This document shows positions 44,257 to 52,960 of a DNA stretch of 64,000 bases, piece by piece. The stretch comes from Hyphomicrobiales bacterium (lineage in GTDB: Bacteria; Pseudomonadota; Alphaproteobacteria; Rhizobiales; Rhizobiaceae). The notes under the pieces were generated by a model that was not told the origin of the DNA, searched no databases, and was given only the letters and a program-made list of their open reading frames with translations. Made by a program: the position numbers and the translations under genes. The stretch covers positions 186,001-250,000 of the forward strand of contig UBNQ01000023.1 in the NCBI GenBank assembly GCA_900466875.1, given 5' to 3'. How positions within the stretch are numbered: the first letter of the stretch is position 1; every line of letters begins with the position of its first letter.

Positions 44257-46389
44257 ATGAACATCGCGACCCCCATCTCCGCCAAAAGCAAGTCTGGCCA
44301 CAATTCCGTTGGTCATACGGTCTGTCCACATGACTGTCCGAGCGCCTGCGCGCTGGATGTCGATCTGACCGAGGATGGAAAGATCGGCCGGGTGCGCGGT
44401 TCGTCGGACAACACCTACACGGCGGGGGTGATCTGCGCCAAGGTCGCGCGGTATTCCGAGCGTATCTATCATCCGGGCCGGCTGATGGTGCCGCAGCGCC
44501 GCAAGGGCGCCAAGGGTGACGGAAGCTGGCAGGAGCTTTCCTGGGCAGCGGCACTCGACGAGATCGCAGATGCTTTCGTCAAGGCGGAAGCCAAGCACGG
44601 CTCCGAAGCCGTCTGGCCCTATTTTTATGCCGGCACGATGGGGCAGGTGCAGCGCGACAGTATCGAGCGCCTGCGGCATGCCAAGAAATATTCGGGCTTC
44701 ATGGGCACGATCTGCACCAACATGGCCTGGACCGGTTACGTGATGGGCACTGGCGCTCTACGAGGCCCCGATCCGCGCGAGATGGCCAAGTCCGATTGCG
44801 TCGTCATCTGGGGCACCAATGCGGTCGCTACCCAGGTCAATGTCATGACCCATGCGATCAAGGCCCGCAAGGAACGGGGTGCCAGGATCGTTGTTGTCGA
44901 CATATACGACAATCCGACGATGAAGCAGGCTGACGTAAAAATCGTCCTTCGCCCCGGCACCGATGCCGCACTTGCCTGCGCCCTCATGCACATCGCCTTC
45001 CGCGACGGTTACGCTGACCACGCATACATGGCGAAATACGCCGATGATCCCGTCGGCCTCGAAGCCCATTTGAAATCCCGCACGCCGGAATGGGCGGCAG
45101 CTATCACGGGCCTTTCGGTCGAGGAAATCGAGGATTTCGCAAGACTGATCGGTAAGACGAAGAAAACCTTCTTCCGCCTCGGCTACGGTTTCTCGCGCCA
45201 GCGCAACGGCACGGCGGCCATGCATGCGGCATTGTCCATCGCCACGGTCCTGGGCTCCTGGCAATATGAAGGCGGCGGCGCCTTTCACAACAACGGCGAG
45301 ATCTTTCGGCTGAACAAGTCCGAGCTGATGGGCACGGCCTATATGGATCCGGATATCCGCATGCTCGATCAGTCGCAGATCGGTCGGGTGCTGACCGGCG
45401 ATGCGGTGGCGCTTCGCCATCGCGGGCCGGTGACCGCGCTTTTGATCCAGAACACCAACCCGATGAACATCGCGCCGGAACAGCGCCTCGTAAAGCAGGG
45501 CTTTTTGCGCGACGACCTGTTCACCGCGGTGCACGAGCAGTTCATGACCGATACGGCAAAGGTTGCCGATATCGTCCTGCCGGCCACCATGTTCCTCGAA
45601 CATGACGACCTTTACCGCGCCGGTGGCCAGCAGCATATCCTGCTCGGGCCGAAGCTGGTTGAGCCGCCGTCTACGGTGCGCACCAATCTCTTCGTCATCG
45701 AGCAACTGGCAAAACGCCTCGGCGTCGATCATTACGCCGGTTTCGGCAAGAACGAGCGCAGCCATATCGATCGTATCCTCGGCGACAGCGGCTGGGGCTC
45801 CTACGACGACCTGAAAGCCGACAAGTGGATCGATGCCCAGCCGGATTTCGACACCGCTCACTACGTCAAGGGCTTCGGTTATCCGGATGGGAAGTTTCGC
45901 TTTTCCCCGGACTGGGTGAACGGCCCGTCGCCCGATCGTACACCGGCAAGTGTCGGTCCGCTCGGTCCGCATGCGGACCTTCCACGCTTTCCCGACCATG
46001 TCGCGGTGATCGAGATGGCCGATGCCGAACATCCGTTCCGGCTCGCGACCTCGCCGTCACGCAGCTTCCTCAATTCCAGCTTTGCGGAGACAAAAAGCTC
46101 GATCCAAAAGGAAGGCCGACCTGAAGTGATGATCGAGCCGAGCGACGCGGAACGTCTTGGAATAGTCGATGGCGATATTGTCAGTCTGGGTAATGCGCGC
46201 GGAAAAATCCGCCTCCATGCGAAACTGGTGCCGGGCGCCAAGCCGGGTGTGCTTATTGCCGAAGGTCTCTGGCCGAACGACGCGCATCTCGACGGTGAGG
46301 GGATCAACGTCCTGACCGGTGCCGATCCGGTTGCTCCCTTCGGAGGAGCCGCGGTCCATGACAACAAGGTCTGGCTCCGCAAGAGCTGA
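44257..46389 (+). CDS. molybdopterin-dependent oxidoreductase with N-terminal 4Fe-4S site
   Basis: A 710-residue cytosolic protein of the DMSO reductase superfamily. The N-terminal 4Fe-4S domain has Cys residues in HTVCPHDCPSACALD and VICAKVARYS. The molybdopterin domain (about 65-560) contains CTNMAWTGYVMGTG, VVIWGTNAVATQVNV and LIQNTNPMNIAPEQ, and the C-terminal dinucleotide-binding domain has LATSPSRSFLNSSF. No Tat signal is seen. The substrate is not evident; it resembles putative formate dehydrogenase or BisC-like enzymes without partner subunits. moaD and moaE lie in the same window. Confidence 0.9.
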   Translation: MNIATPISAKSKSGHNSVGHTVCPHDCPSACALDVDLTEDGKIGRVRGSSDNTYTAGVICAKVARYSERIYHPGRLMVPQRRKGAKGDGSWQELSWAAALDEIADAFVKAEAKHGSEAVWPYFYAGTMGQVQRDSIERLRHAKKYSGFMGTICTNMAWTGYVMGTGALRGPDPREMAKSDCVVIWGTNAVATQVNVMTHAIKARKERGARIVVVDIYDNPTMKQADVKIVLRPGTDAALACALMHIAFRDGYADHAYMAKYADDPVGLEAHLKSRTPEWAAAITGLSVEEIEDFARLIGKTKKTFFRLGYGFSRQRNGTAAMHAALSIATVLGSWQYEGGGAFHNNGEIFRLNKSELMGTAYMDPDIRMLDQSQIGRVLTGDAVALRHRGPVTALLIQNTNPMNIAPEQRLVKQGFLRDDLFTAVHEQFMTDTAKVADIVLPATMFLEHDDLYRAGGQQHILLGPKLVEPPSTVRTNLFVIEQLAKRLGVDHYAGFGKNERSHIDRILGDSGWGSYDDLKADKWIDAQPDFDTAHYVKGFGYPDGKFRFSPDWVNGPSPDRTPASVGPLGPHADLPRFPDHVAVIEMADAEHPFRLATSPSRSFLNSSFAETKSSIQKEGRPEVMIEPSDAERLGIVDGDIVSLGNARGKIRLHAKLVPGAKPGVLIAEGLWPNDAHLDGEGINVLTGADPVAPFGGAAVHDNKVWLRKS

Positions 46390-46432
46390 TCCTGCATCAT
46401 TGACTGGAATCACAAGACAAACAGGAACGGAC

Positions 46433-47044
46433 ATGATCGACATCGACACTTCCGAAACCGAGCGCGTGCGCCTGATATCCCGAAGAACCCTGTGGAAGGG
46501 GTTCGTGACGCTGGAAATGCTCACTTTCGAACAGCGCATGCCCGACGGGAGCGTGGTGACGGTTGATCGCGAAGTCCATGACCACGGTTGTGCCGCCGCC
46601 ATCCTTCTGCATGATGCGGCCGACGACAGCATCGTGCTCGTCCGCCAGTTCCGGTCCGGCGCCTTTGCCAACGGTGACGCGGCCTACATGCTGGAAATCC
46701 CCGCCGGCCTTGTCGATAAAGGTGAAATTCCAGCCGAATCCGTGGTCCGCGAGGCGATGGAGGAGACGGGGTTCAGGGTCGAGAAGGCTCGCTATATCTG
46801 CGATATCTATGCAAGCCCCGGCGCTTTGACGGAGAAGCTGTCCCTGTTCTTCGCCGGTGTCGATGCCGACAAGAGAACCGGACTTGGTGGCGGGCTTGCA
46901 GGCGAGGCCGAGGATATCGAGATCGTCACGCTCGGCCTGGATGAGGCTTACAGGATGATCGCCACCGGCGAGATCACCGATGCCAAGACGATCATCGCGT
47001 TGCAATGGGCGATGCTGCATCGGTCGGAACTGACCAGCGGCTGA
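46433..47044 (+). CDS. Nudix hydrolase, nucleoside diphosphate sugar type
   Basis: A 203-residue Nudix protein with a complete Nudix box (GLVDKGE, then REAMEETGF, about residues 94-116) and EIPAG ahead of it, as in ADP-ribose pyrophosphatases and GDP-mannose pyrophosphatase NudK. SPGALTEKLSLFFA after the box is also typical of that group. It starts 43 bases after the oxidoreductase stop. The precise substrate needs assay. Confidence 0.9.
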   Translation: MIDIDTSETERVRLISRRTLWKGFVTLEMLTFEQRMPDGSVVTVDREVHDHGCAAAILLHDAADDSIVLVRQFRSGAFANGDAAYMLEIPAGLVDKGEIPAESVVREAMEETGFRVEKARYICDIYASPGALTEKLSLFFAGVDADKRTGLGGGLAGEAEDIEIVTLGLDEAYRMIATGEITDAKTIIALQWAMLHRSELTSG

Positions 47045-47142
47045 ACGTCATCCGCTGTGTGAAACCGCAATGGCTTCACACGAATGTCATGAAACGCGCC
47101 TAACGGCTCCAGCCGATAGACCGAAAGCATTAGGAGAAGATC

Positions 47143-48312
47143 ATGTGGCTCGGCAATTTTACTCTCGTGTTGCCGGACCAGATCGTCGAAGGCGGCTCGG
47201 TCAGGATCGAGGATGGCGCGATTGCCGAAATACGCGGCGCTCCGGTCACTGACGCCGTCATCGACGGCGGCGGACGTTACCTCATGCCGGGTTTCGTCGA
47301 TCTGCACGGCGACATGATCGAGCGCGAGATTTCTCCGCGCCCCAAGGCCGAGATGCCGATCGATTTCGGAATCCATGAACTCGACAAGAAACTTGCCGCC
47401 CACGGGGTGACAACGGCATACGCGGCTGTCTCCTTCGCCACCGAAAGCGTCTACGGCAATGTCCGCTCGCTGGAAACCACATCGGCCGTCATCGAGGGCG
47501 TCAACCGTTTGCGCGATGACCTGTTGGTCGACCACCGCATCCATGCGCGCTACGAGATCACCAATGTCGGTGCCGCGCCGACGCTGGAGCGACTTCTGGA
47601 AGCGGGCGAGATCGACATGGTTTCGCTGACCGACCATACGCCGGGGCAGGGCCAGTACAACAATATCGAGGCTTACGTCCTGAGCATGTCCGAGCGCCGT
47701 TCGATCTCGATCGAGACCGCGCAGGAGATGATCAACAAGCGTATCGAGATGCGTAGCAATCCGGAAATCGACACGCGGCTGAAGGAAATCGTCGCCCTGT
47801 CGAAGAAACATGGCTTGTCGCTCGCATCGCATGACGACGACAGCGTCGAAAAAGTCATCGAGATGTTCGATCTCGGCGTGACGATCAGCGAATTCCCGGT
47901 GACGATGGCGGCTGCCGAAGAGGCCATTCGCCGTGGTCTCCACACGCTGATGGGCGCGCCGAATGCGCTGCGCGGCCAGTCCATGTCGGGCAACCTGAGC
48001 GCGCTCGATGCCGCCAGCGCCGGTCTTCTCTCGACAATCGCGGCGGACTATCACCCGGCCGCCTTCGTCCCGGCGATCTTCAAGCTTGCCGATATCATGA
48101 CCATCGGCCTGCCCAAGGCGGTCGCCATGGCAACGTCGAATGCCGCCCGTGCGGCAGGCCTCACCGATCGCGGCGAAATCTCGATCGGCCAGCGCGCCGA
48201 CCTCGTCGTCGTCGAGACCGGCGACGTCCACCGCATCCGCGCCACGTTCCGAGACGGCCGTTTTGTCTACAGCGACGGCACGTTGCATCCGCTGCAGATG
48301 CTGGCGGCCTGA
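47143..48312 (+). CDS. phnM: PhnM-like phosphonate amidohydrolase, outside a phn operon
   Basis: A 389-residue amidohydrolase-superfamily protein with the PhnM motif FVDLHGDMIEREISPRP, MPIDFGIHELDKKL and SLTDHTPGQGQY. PhnM removes pyrophosphate from ribose 1-methylphosphonate 5-triphosphate in C-P lyase breakdown of phosphonates. No other phn gene is in the window. It could be the sole PhnM encoded away from the C-P lyase genes, or a paralogue with a changed substrate. An AGGAGAAGATC ribosome site precedes the ATG. Confidence 0.88.
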   Translation: MWLGNFTLVLPDQIVEGGSVRIEDGAIAEIRGAPVTDAVIDGGGRYLMPGFVDLHGDMIEREISPRPKAEMPIDFGIHELDKKLAAHGVTTAYAAVSFATESVYGNVRSLETTSAVIEGVNRLRDDLLVDHRIHARYEITNVGAAPTLERLLEAGEIDMVSLTDHTPGQGQYNNIEAYVLSMSERRSISIETAQEMINKRIEMRSNPEIDTRLKEIVALSKKHGLSLASHDDDSVEKVIEMFDLGVTISEFPVTMAAAEEAIRRGLHTLMGAPNALRGQSMSGNLSALDAASAGLLSTIAADYHPAAFVPAIFKLADIMTIGLPKAVAMATSNAARAAGLTDRGEISIGQRADLVVVETGDVHRIRATFRDGRFVYSDGTLHPLQMLAA

Positions 48313-48323
48313 GAGGGTATCGA

Positions 48324-48728
48324 CTATGCGAGCAGCGGCACGTTTTCGTGTGTCGCTGCCGCAATCAATTGCTTGTCGAGCGTCGCGAGCGGCAACTTGG
48401 TCTCAAGAGCCAAGGTCAGATAGGCTGCGTCATAGGCCGTCAGCTTATGACGCTCGGCGAGTGCCAGGATCATGCTTTCGTTACTGATCGGAAGAGTTGC
48501 TACCCCTAGATTTCGAAGCTTTTGAAAGCTCTCCATGGCAAGGTTGAAGTCGATACGATTACGTCGCCGGGCCACCATCGGCACGTTTCGTACTTCATGC
48601 CATATCAGATCCGGTGCAATGACATTGGAGCCTCGCAGGTTGATAATCGCCGTTTCCGCTGTAGCTGAATTTTCGTCCGGCAACGCCCATGCGCAAAGAA
48701 CAGACGCATCGATGACAAAATCAACCAT
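48324..48728 (-). CDS. PIN-domain toxin, second toxin-antitoxin pair
   Basis: A 134-residue VapC-like PIN protein starting MVDFVIDASVLCAWALPDE, with HEVRNVPMVARR, the acidic YDAAYLTLALETK and LATLDKQL. The ATG overlaps the antitoxin stop (TGATG). It is only distantly similar to the PIN toxin at 22545, so the two pairs are not a recent duplication. It converges on the PhnM gene across 11 bases. Confidence 0.89.
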   Translation of the reverse strand: MVDFVIDASVLCAWALPDENSATAETAIINLRGSNVIAPDLIWHEVRNVPMVARRRNRIDFNLAMESFQKLRNLGVATLPISNESMILALAERHKLTAYDAAYLTLALETKLPLATLDKQLIAAATHENVPLLA

Positions 48729-48961
48729 CACCGCCGACCAATAGCCTTCCACTCCGCGATCTCTTCCTGAGTGATCGATGGCATCTTCTTTCGAAACTCA
48801 AGAATCTCTTCAATAGCTTTACGGCGCGCCTCAAGGTCGGGAACCGATTTTAATTGCGCCACCGGCACACCGTTACGAGCAAGGAATACATCCTCGCCGG
48901 CTTCCACTTTCGCAAGCAGGTCGCTGAGATCGGCGTCGCCGATATTGACTGTGATCGTCAT
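48728..48961 (-). CDS. Phd/YefM-type antitoxin
   Basis: A 77-residue protein with the Phd/YefM N-terminus (TITVNIGDADLSDLLAKVEAG, then EDVFLARNGVPVAQLK) and an acidic helical tail (ITQEEIAEWKAIGRR) for toxin binding. It should repress its own operon from the 75-base gap to purN. The partner toxin overlaps by one base. Confidence 0.87.
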   Translation of the reverse strand: MTITVNIGDADLSDLLAKVEAGEDVFLARNGVPVAQLKSVPDLEARRKAIEEILEFRKKMPSITQEEIAEWKAIGRR

Positions 48962-49036
48962 CGTTTTGCTCCACCTGTCGGGTCAGGATAAAGCGGGACG
49001 CGTAACCGGTCAATCGGAGCGAATGCCTCTCGTAAA

Positions 49037-49690
49037 TCAGGCAGAGATCAGAGTGCCGTACTCTTCCGCGGAAGGAGCGCAACCGCCCGCCCGTCCGCCT
49101 TCCATCTTCACCTTGCCCTCGGCAAACAGCTTCAGCGCCAGCGGATAAAGCTTGTGCTCGACCGTCAGCACGCGTCCAGCCAACGTATCGGGGGTATCGC
49201 CTGAGGCGACCGGCACGGCCGCCTGGGCGACGATCGGGCCTTCGTCCATACCTTCGGTGACGAAATGCACGCTGCAGCCGGCGATTTTCATGCCGGCGTC
49301 AAGAGCGCGCTGGTGCGTGTGAAGGCCGGGAAAGAGCGGCAGCAGGGAAGGGTGGATGTTGAGGATGCGACCCTCGTAGGGACGAATGAACTCGCCGGAG
49401 ATCAGCCGCATATAACCGGCAAGACAGATGATGTCCGGGTTGATCTCGGCAAGCGCGGCAAGGATTGCCGCCTCATGTTCGGCCTTGCCGGCATAGGCCT
49501 TGCGCTCGAAGACGTGGGTTTTGATGCCGCGCGCCTCGGCCTTGGCGAGACCGCCCGCCGTGGGCTTGTCGGAGATGACGGCGACGATCTCGGCCGGAAA
49601 GGCCGGTGCCGCGCAGGCGTCGGCCAGCGACACCATGTTGGAGCCGCCGCCGGAGATAAAGACGACGACGCGCTTTTTGGCCGAATTCAT
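49037..49690 (-). CDS. purN: phosphoribosylglycinamide formyltransferase
   Basis: PurN formylates GAR with 10-formyl-THF, the third step of purine synthesis. The 217-residue protein has VVVFISGGGSNMVSL, ICLAGYMRLI, the catalytic NIHPSLLPLFPGLHTHQ and HFVTEGMDEGP. It starts 27 bases after the purM stop; purM-purN is the usual operon. Confidence 0.96.
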   Translation of the reverse strand: MNSAKKRVVVFISGGGSNMVSLADACAAPAFPAEIVAVISDKPTAGGLAKAEARGIKTHVFERKAYAGKAEHEAAILAALAEINPDIICLAGYMRLISGEFIRPYEGRILNIHPSLLPLFPGLHTHQRALDAGMKIAGCSVHFVTEGMDEGPIVAQAAVPVASGDTPDTLAGRVLTVEHKLYPLALKLFAEGKVKMEGGRAGGCAPSAEEYGTLISA

Positions 49691-49717
49691 GATCTCACCC
49701 TTTGCCAGGCTTGGAAC

Positions 49718-50791
49718 TTAGAGGCTGAGCGTACCCTTGTAGATGACGCCAGCGCCACCCTCAGCGCGCTCGACCATACGGCCGAGCTGCACGACGGTTT
49801 CGCCTTCTGCAGCAAGCACGTCGGTGACAGTCTTGGCGTTCTCTTCAGAGACGACGACGATCATGCCGACGCCGCAGTTGAAGGTGCGCAGCATTTCCTT
49901 CGGCTCGACGCCGCCGGTCTTTGCCAGCCAGGAGAACACGGCCGGAACCGGGATATTGCCGAGTTCGATCTCGGCTGCGAGATGCTTCGGCAGGACGCGC
50001 GGAATGTTTTCAGGAAAACCGCCGCCGGTAATGTGGGCAAGTGCCTTCAGCGCATGCGTCTCACGGATCGCCTTCAGCAGCGGCTTCACATAGATGCGGG
50101 TCGGCGTCAGAAGCGCTTCGCCGAGTTTCTTGTCGGCTGCGAACGGGGCAGGGGCATCCCAGCCGAGGCCGGAGAGCGAGACGATCTTGCGCACCAGCGA
50201 AAAGCCGTTGGAATGGACGCCGGAAGAGGTGAGGCCGAGGATGACGTCGCCCGGAGCGATGTCGCCTGCCGGAAGCAGCTGGCCGCGTTCGGCGGCACCG
50301 ACTGCAAAGCCCGCAAGGTCATAATCGCCATCGGAATACATGCCCGGCATTTCAGCCGTTTCGCCGCCGATCAGCGCGCAGCCGGATTCGACGCAGCCTG
50401 CGGCAATGCCCTTGACGATCGCTGCACCCTGATCGGGATCGAGCTTGCCGGTGGCGTAATAATCGAGGAACAGCAGCGGTTCGGCGCCCTGAACGACGAG
50501 ATCGTTGACGCACATGGCGACGAGATCGATACCGACCGTGTCATGAAAATCCGCATCGATGGCGATCTTCAGCTTGGTGCCGACGCCGTCATTAGCGGCA
50601 ACCAGGATCGGGTCGTTGAAGCCCGCGGCCTTGAGGTCGAACAGGCCGCCGAAGCCGCCGATCTCGCCATCGGCGCCGGGACGACGGGTGGAGCGCACCG
50701 CCGGCTTGATCTTCTCGACCATCAGATTGCCGGCATCGATATCGACGCCTGCATCGCTATAGGTGAGACCGTTCTTGCCTGCCTCGCTCAT
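49718..50791 (-). CDS. purM: phosphoribosylformylglycinamidine cyclo-ligase
   Basis: PurM closes the imidazole ring to form AIR. The 357-residue protein starts [20 protein letters not shown] and shows [31 protein letters not shown] and [14 protein letters not shown]. The start at 50791 follows GGAGATGGATT. It is divergent from the AI-2E permease gene across 210 bases, which hold no further gene. Confidence 0.96.
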   Translation of the reverse strand: MSEAGKNGLTYSDAGVDIDAGNLMVEKIKPAVRSTRRPGADGEIGGFGGLFDLKAAGFNDPILVAANDGVGTKLKIAIDADFHDTVGIDLVAMCVNDLVVQGAEPLLFLDYYATGKLDPDQGAAIVKGIAAGCVESGCALIGGETAEMPGMYSDGDYDLAGFAVGAAERGQLLPAGDIAPGDVILGLTSSGVHSNGFSLVRKIVSLSGLGWDAPAPFAADKKLGEALLTPTRIYVKPLLKAIRETHALKALAHITGGGFPENIPRVLPKHLAAEIELGNIPVPAVFSWLAKTGGVEPKEMLRTFNCGVGMIVVVSEENAKTVTDVLAAEGETVVQLGRMVERAEGGAGVIYKGTLSL

Positions 50792-51001
50792 AATCCATCT
50801 CCAGTCCGGACCCAAGGGGAACTATAAGCTGCCGCCAATTGCACGGCACGCCCGGATATGCAAGCGTTTCGGCCATGTTTTGAAGGCATTTCACAGGCAT
50901 GGTCTTTAACCGGGATGTGAACTTGACCTCATCCTCCAAGCCCCTCATATGCCTCAAGTAGTGCAGGCCGGAGCTTGCAGAGAGCTAAGGAGCAGACAGA
51001 C

Positions 51002-52168
51002 ATGCCGTATCACGTCAGTGGCGCAAGCCTGAAGCGCCACATCCTGTTCTGGCTGGGCGTTCTTGTCGGCTTCATCCTGTTCCTGTGGTTCTTTTCGTCC
51101 ATTCTCCTGCCCTTCGTGGCCGGTATGGCGCTCGCCTATTTCCTTGATCCGGTTGCCGATTGGCTGGAGCGCCGGGGCCTGAGCCGAACGATGGCAACGA
51201 TCGTCATTCTCGTCTGCTTCGTCACCATTTTCGCGCTCGCCCTGATGCTGGTCATCCCGATCATCATCAGCCAGTTCACCCAGTTTGCGGCGGCGCTGCC
51301 CGGCTATATCACCGAGCTGCAGCAGATCATTTCGAGCCCGCAGACATCCTTCCTGCCGCCCTGGATTTCGACCCAGATCGAAACCGTGAAGGAGAATTTT
51401 TCCCAGGTCCTGAGCCAGGGAGCAGGCTTCGTCGGTTCGCTGCTGGCGCAGATCTGGAATTCCGGCAAGGCCATCGTCGACGTCATGTCGCTCCTCGTGG
51501 TTACCCCTGTCGTCGCCTTCTACATCCTGCTCGACTGGGACCGCATGGTGCGCAAGGTCGATAGCTGGATCCCGCGCGACCAGGTGCAGATCGTCCGTCA
51601 GATCGCCCGCGACATGGATCAGTCAGTTGCCGGCTTCATCCGCGGCCAAGGGTCGCTCTGCCTTATCCTCGGCATCTATTATGCCGTCGGCCTGTCTCTC
51701 GTCGGGTTGAATTTCGGGCTGCTGATCGGCTTTGTCGCGGGCATGATCTCCTTCATTCCGTATATCGGTTCGCTCATCGGCCTGATCATGGCGATCGGCG
51801 TGGCGCTGGTGCAGTTCTGGCCGGATTTCCCATGGATTCTGGCTGTTGCCGCCGTATTCTTCTCCGGCCAGTTCCTGGAGGGAAATATCCTGCAGCCGAA
51901 ACTCGTCGGCCAGAGCGTCGGCCTGCATCCGGTCTGGCTGATGTTTGCGCTGTTTGCCTTCGGCGCGCTGTTCGGCTTCGTCGGCCTGCTGATTGCGGTG
52001 CCCGCGGCTGCGGTGGTTGGCGTGCTTGTCCGTTTCGTCTTGGCACGGTATCTTGATAGCGATATCTATTACGGTCGCTCCACCGAACTTCCCTGGGAGG
52101 AGGGCGCGCCGAACGCTGTGGAACACACGGCCGCCACGCGTGAAATCGAAGCTCCCAAGAACAACTGA
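51002..52168 (+). CDS. AI-2E (PerM) family transporter
   Basis: A 388-residue inner-membrane protein with about eight helices, starting MPYHVSGASLKRHILFWLG behind AAGGAG. Family features are LLPFVAGMALAYFLDPVADWLERRG, FIRGQGSLCLILGIYYAVGL and the C-terminal EGNILQPKLVGQSVGLHP. AI-2E proteins are proposed exporters or ion/proton antiporters; the substrate here is unknown. It lies 22 bases ahead of hdaA and is commonly found there in Rhizobiales. Confidence 0.9.
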   Translation: MPYHVSGASLKRHILFWLGVLVGFILFLWFFSSILLPFVAGMALAYFLDPVADWLERRGLSRTMATIVILVCFVTIFALALMLVIPIIISQFTQFAAALPGYITELQQIISSPQTSFLPPWISTQIETVKENFSQVLSQGAGFVGSLLAQIWNSGKAIVDVMSLLVVTPVVAFYILLDWDRMVRKVDSWIPRDQVQIVRQIARDMDQSVAGFIRGQGSLCLILGIYYAVGLSLVGLNFGLLIGFVAGMISFIPYIGSLIGLIMAIGVALVQFWPDFPWILAVAAVFFSGQFLEGNILQPKLVGQSVGLHPVWLMFALFAFGALFGFVGLLIAVPAAAVVGVLVRFVLARYLDSDIYYGRSTELPWEEGAPNAVEHTAATREIEAPKNN

Positions 52169-52190
52169 AATTGCCCCAGAACGATCAAGA

Positions 52191-52898
52191 ATGACTGACC
52201 CCATGGACCGCCCGCAGGGCAAGGGCGAGCAATTGCCCCTGCAATTTTCCCACGACGCCGCCCGCGGTCGCGATGACCTCATGGTGTCCGAACGCATGGC
52301 CGCAGCCGTGTCGATCGTCGACGAGTGGCCCAACTGGCCGTCGCCGATTGTCGTGCTGGCCGGCCCGGTCGGATCGGGAAAGACGCATCTCGCCCATATC
52401 TGGCGGGAGCAATCGGGTGCGCAGGAAATCCATCCCGTTGCGGGTTCCAACGCATCGCAGATCGCAGCCGCCGGCCCGGTGCTGTTCGAGGACGCCGATC
52501 GTCGTGGTTTCGACGATGCCGAACTGTTTCACGTCATCAATGCCGCGCGTCAGCATGGCCAGACATTGCTGATGACGTCACGGCTCTGGCCGACGTCCTG
52601 GGCGGTGGATCTGCCGGATCTGCAATCACGGCTGAAGGCGGCCACCGTCGTGGAAATCGGCGAGCCTGACGAAGAACTTCTTGCTCAGGTGATGATCAAG
52701 CTGTTTTCCGACCGCCAGCTTAACATCGATGACAAACTGGTCAGCTATATCGTCAACCGAATGGAACGGTCGCTCGAGACGGCACAGCGCGTCGTCGAGC
52801 AGTTGGATCGGCTGGCACTTTCCCGCAGCACGCGAATTAATCGCGCGCTGGCGGCGGAAGTGCTGGAGAGTTTCGGTCAAGCTGACGCCGGAGATTGA
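52191..52898 (+). CDS. hdaA: DnaA-homologous regulatory inactivator HdaA
   Basis: A 235-residue AAA+ protein related to DnaA domain III but lacking the DNA-binding domain. It promotes hydrolysis of DnaA-ATP with the loaded beta clamp. The N-terminal clamp-binding motif is [10 protein letters not shown], the P-loop [14 protein letters not shown], Walker [10 protein letters not shown] and a C-terminal lid ([20 protein letters not shown]). Its position between the AI-2E gene and ppk is conserved in the order. The start is ATG 52191. Confidence 0.93.
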   Translation: MTDPMDRPQGKGEQLPLQFSHDAARGRDDLMVSERMAAAVSIVDEWPNWPSPIVVLAGPVGSGKTHLAHIWREQSGAQEIHPVAGSNASQIAAAGPVLFEDADRRGFDDAELFHVINAARQHGQTLLMTSRLWPTSWAVDLPDLQSRLKAATVVEIGEPDEELLAQVMIKLFSDRQLNIDDKLVSYIVNRMERSLETAQRVVEQLDRLALSRSTRINRALAAEVLESFGQADAGD

Positions 52899-52960
52899 CT
52901 GTCACAGTTCCGTCGTCAAAACATTATACGGCCGAAAGGCTTAAACTGAGGATGGAGCTC

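Noticed and set aside
44174-44554. In-frame extension of RlmJ
   Set aside because: It lies antisense to the start of the molybdopterin oxidoreductase, and the conserved RlmJ N-terminus begins at 44173.
49265-50827. A 520-codon plus-strand frame opposite purN and purM
   Set aside because: It spans two certain genes antisense and shows no family features.
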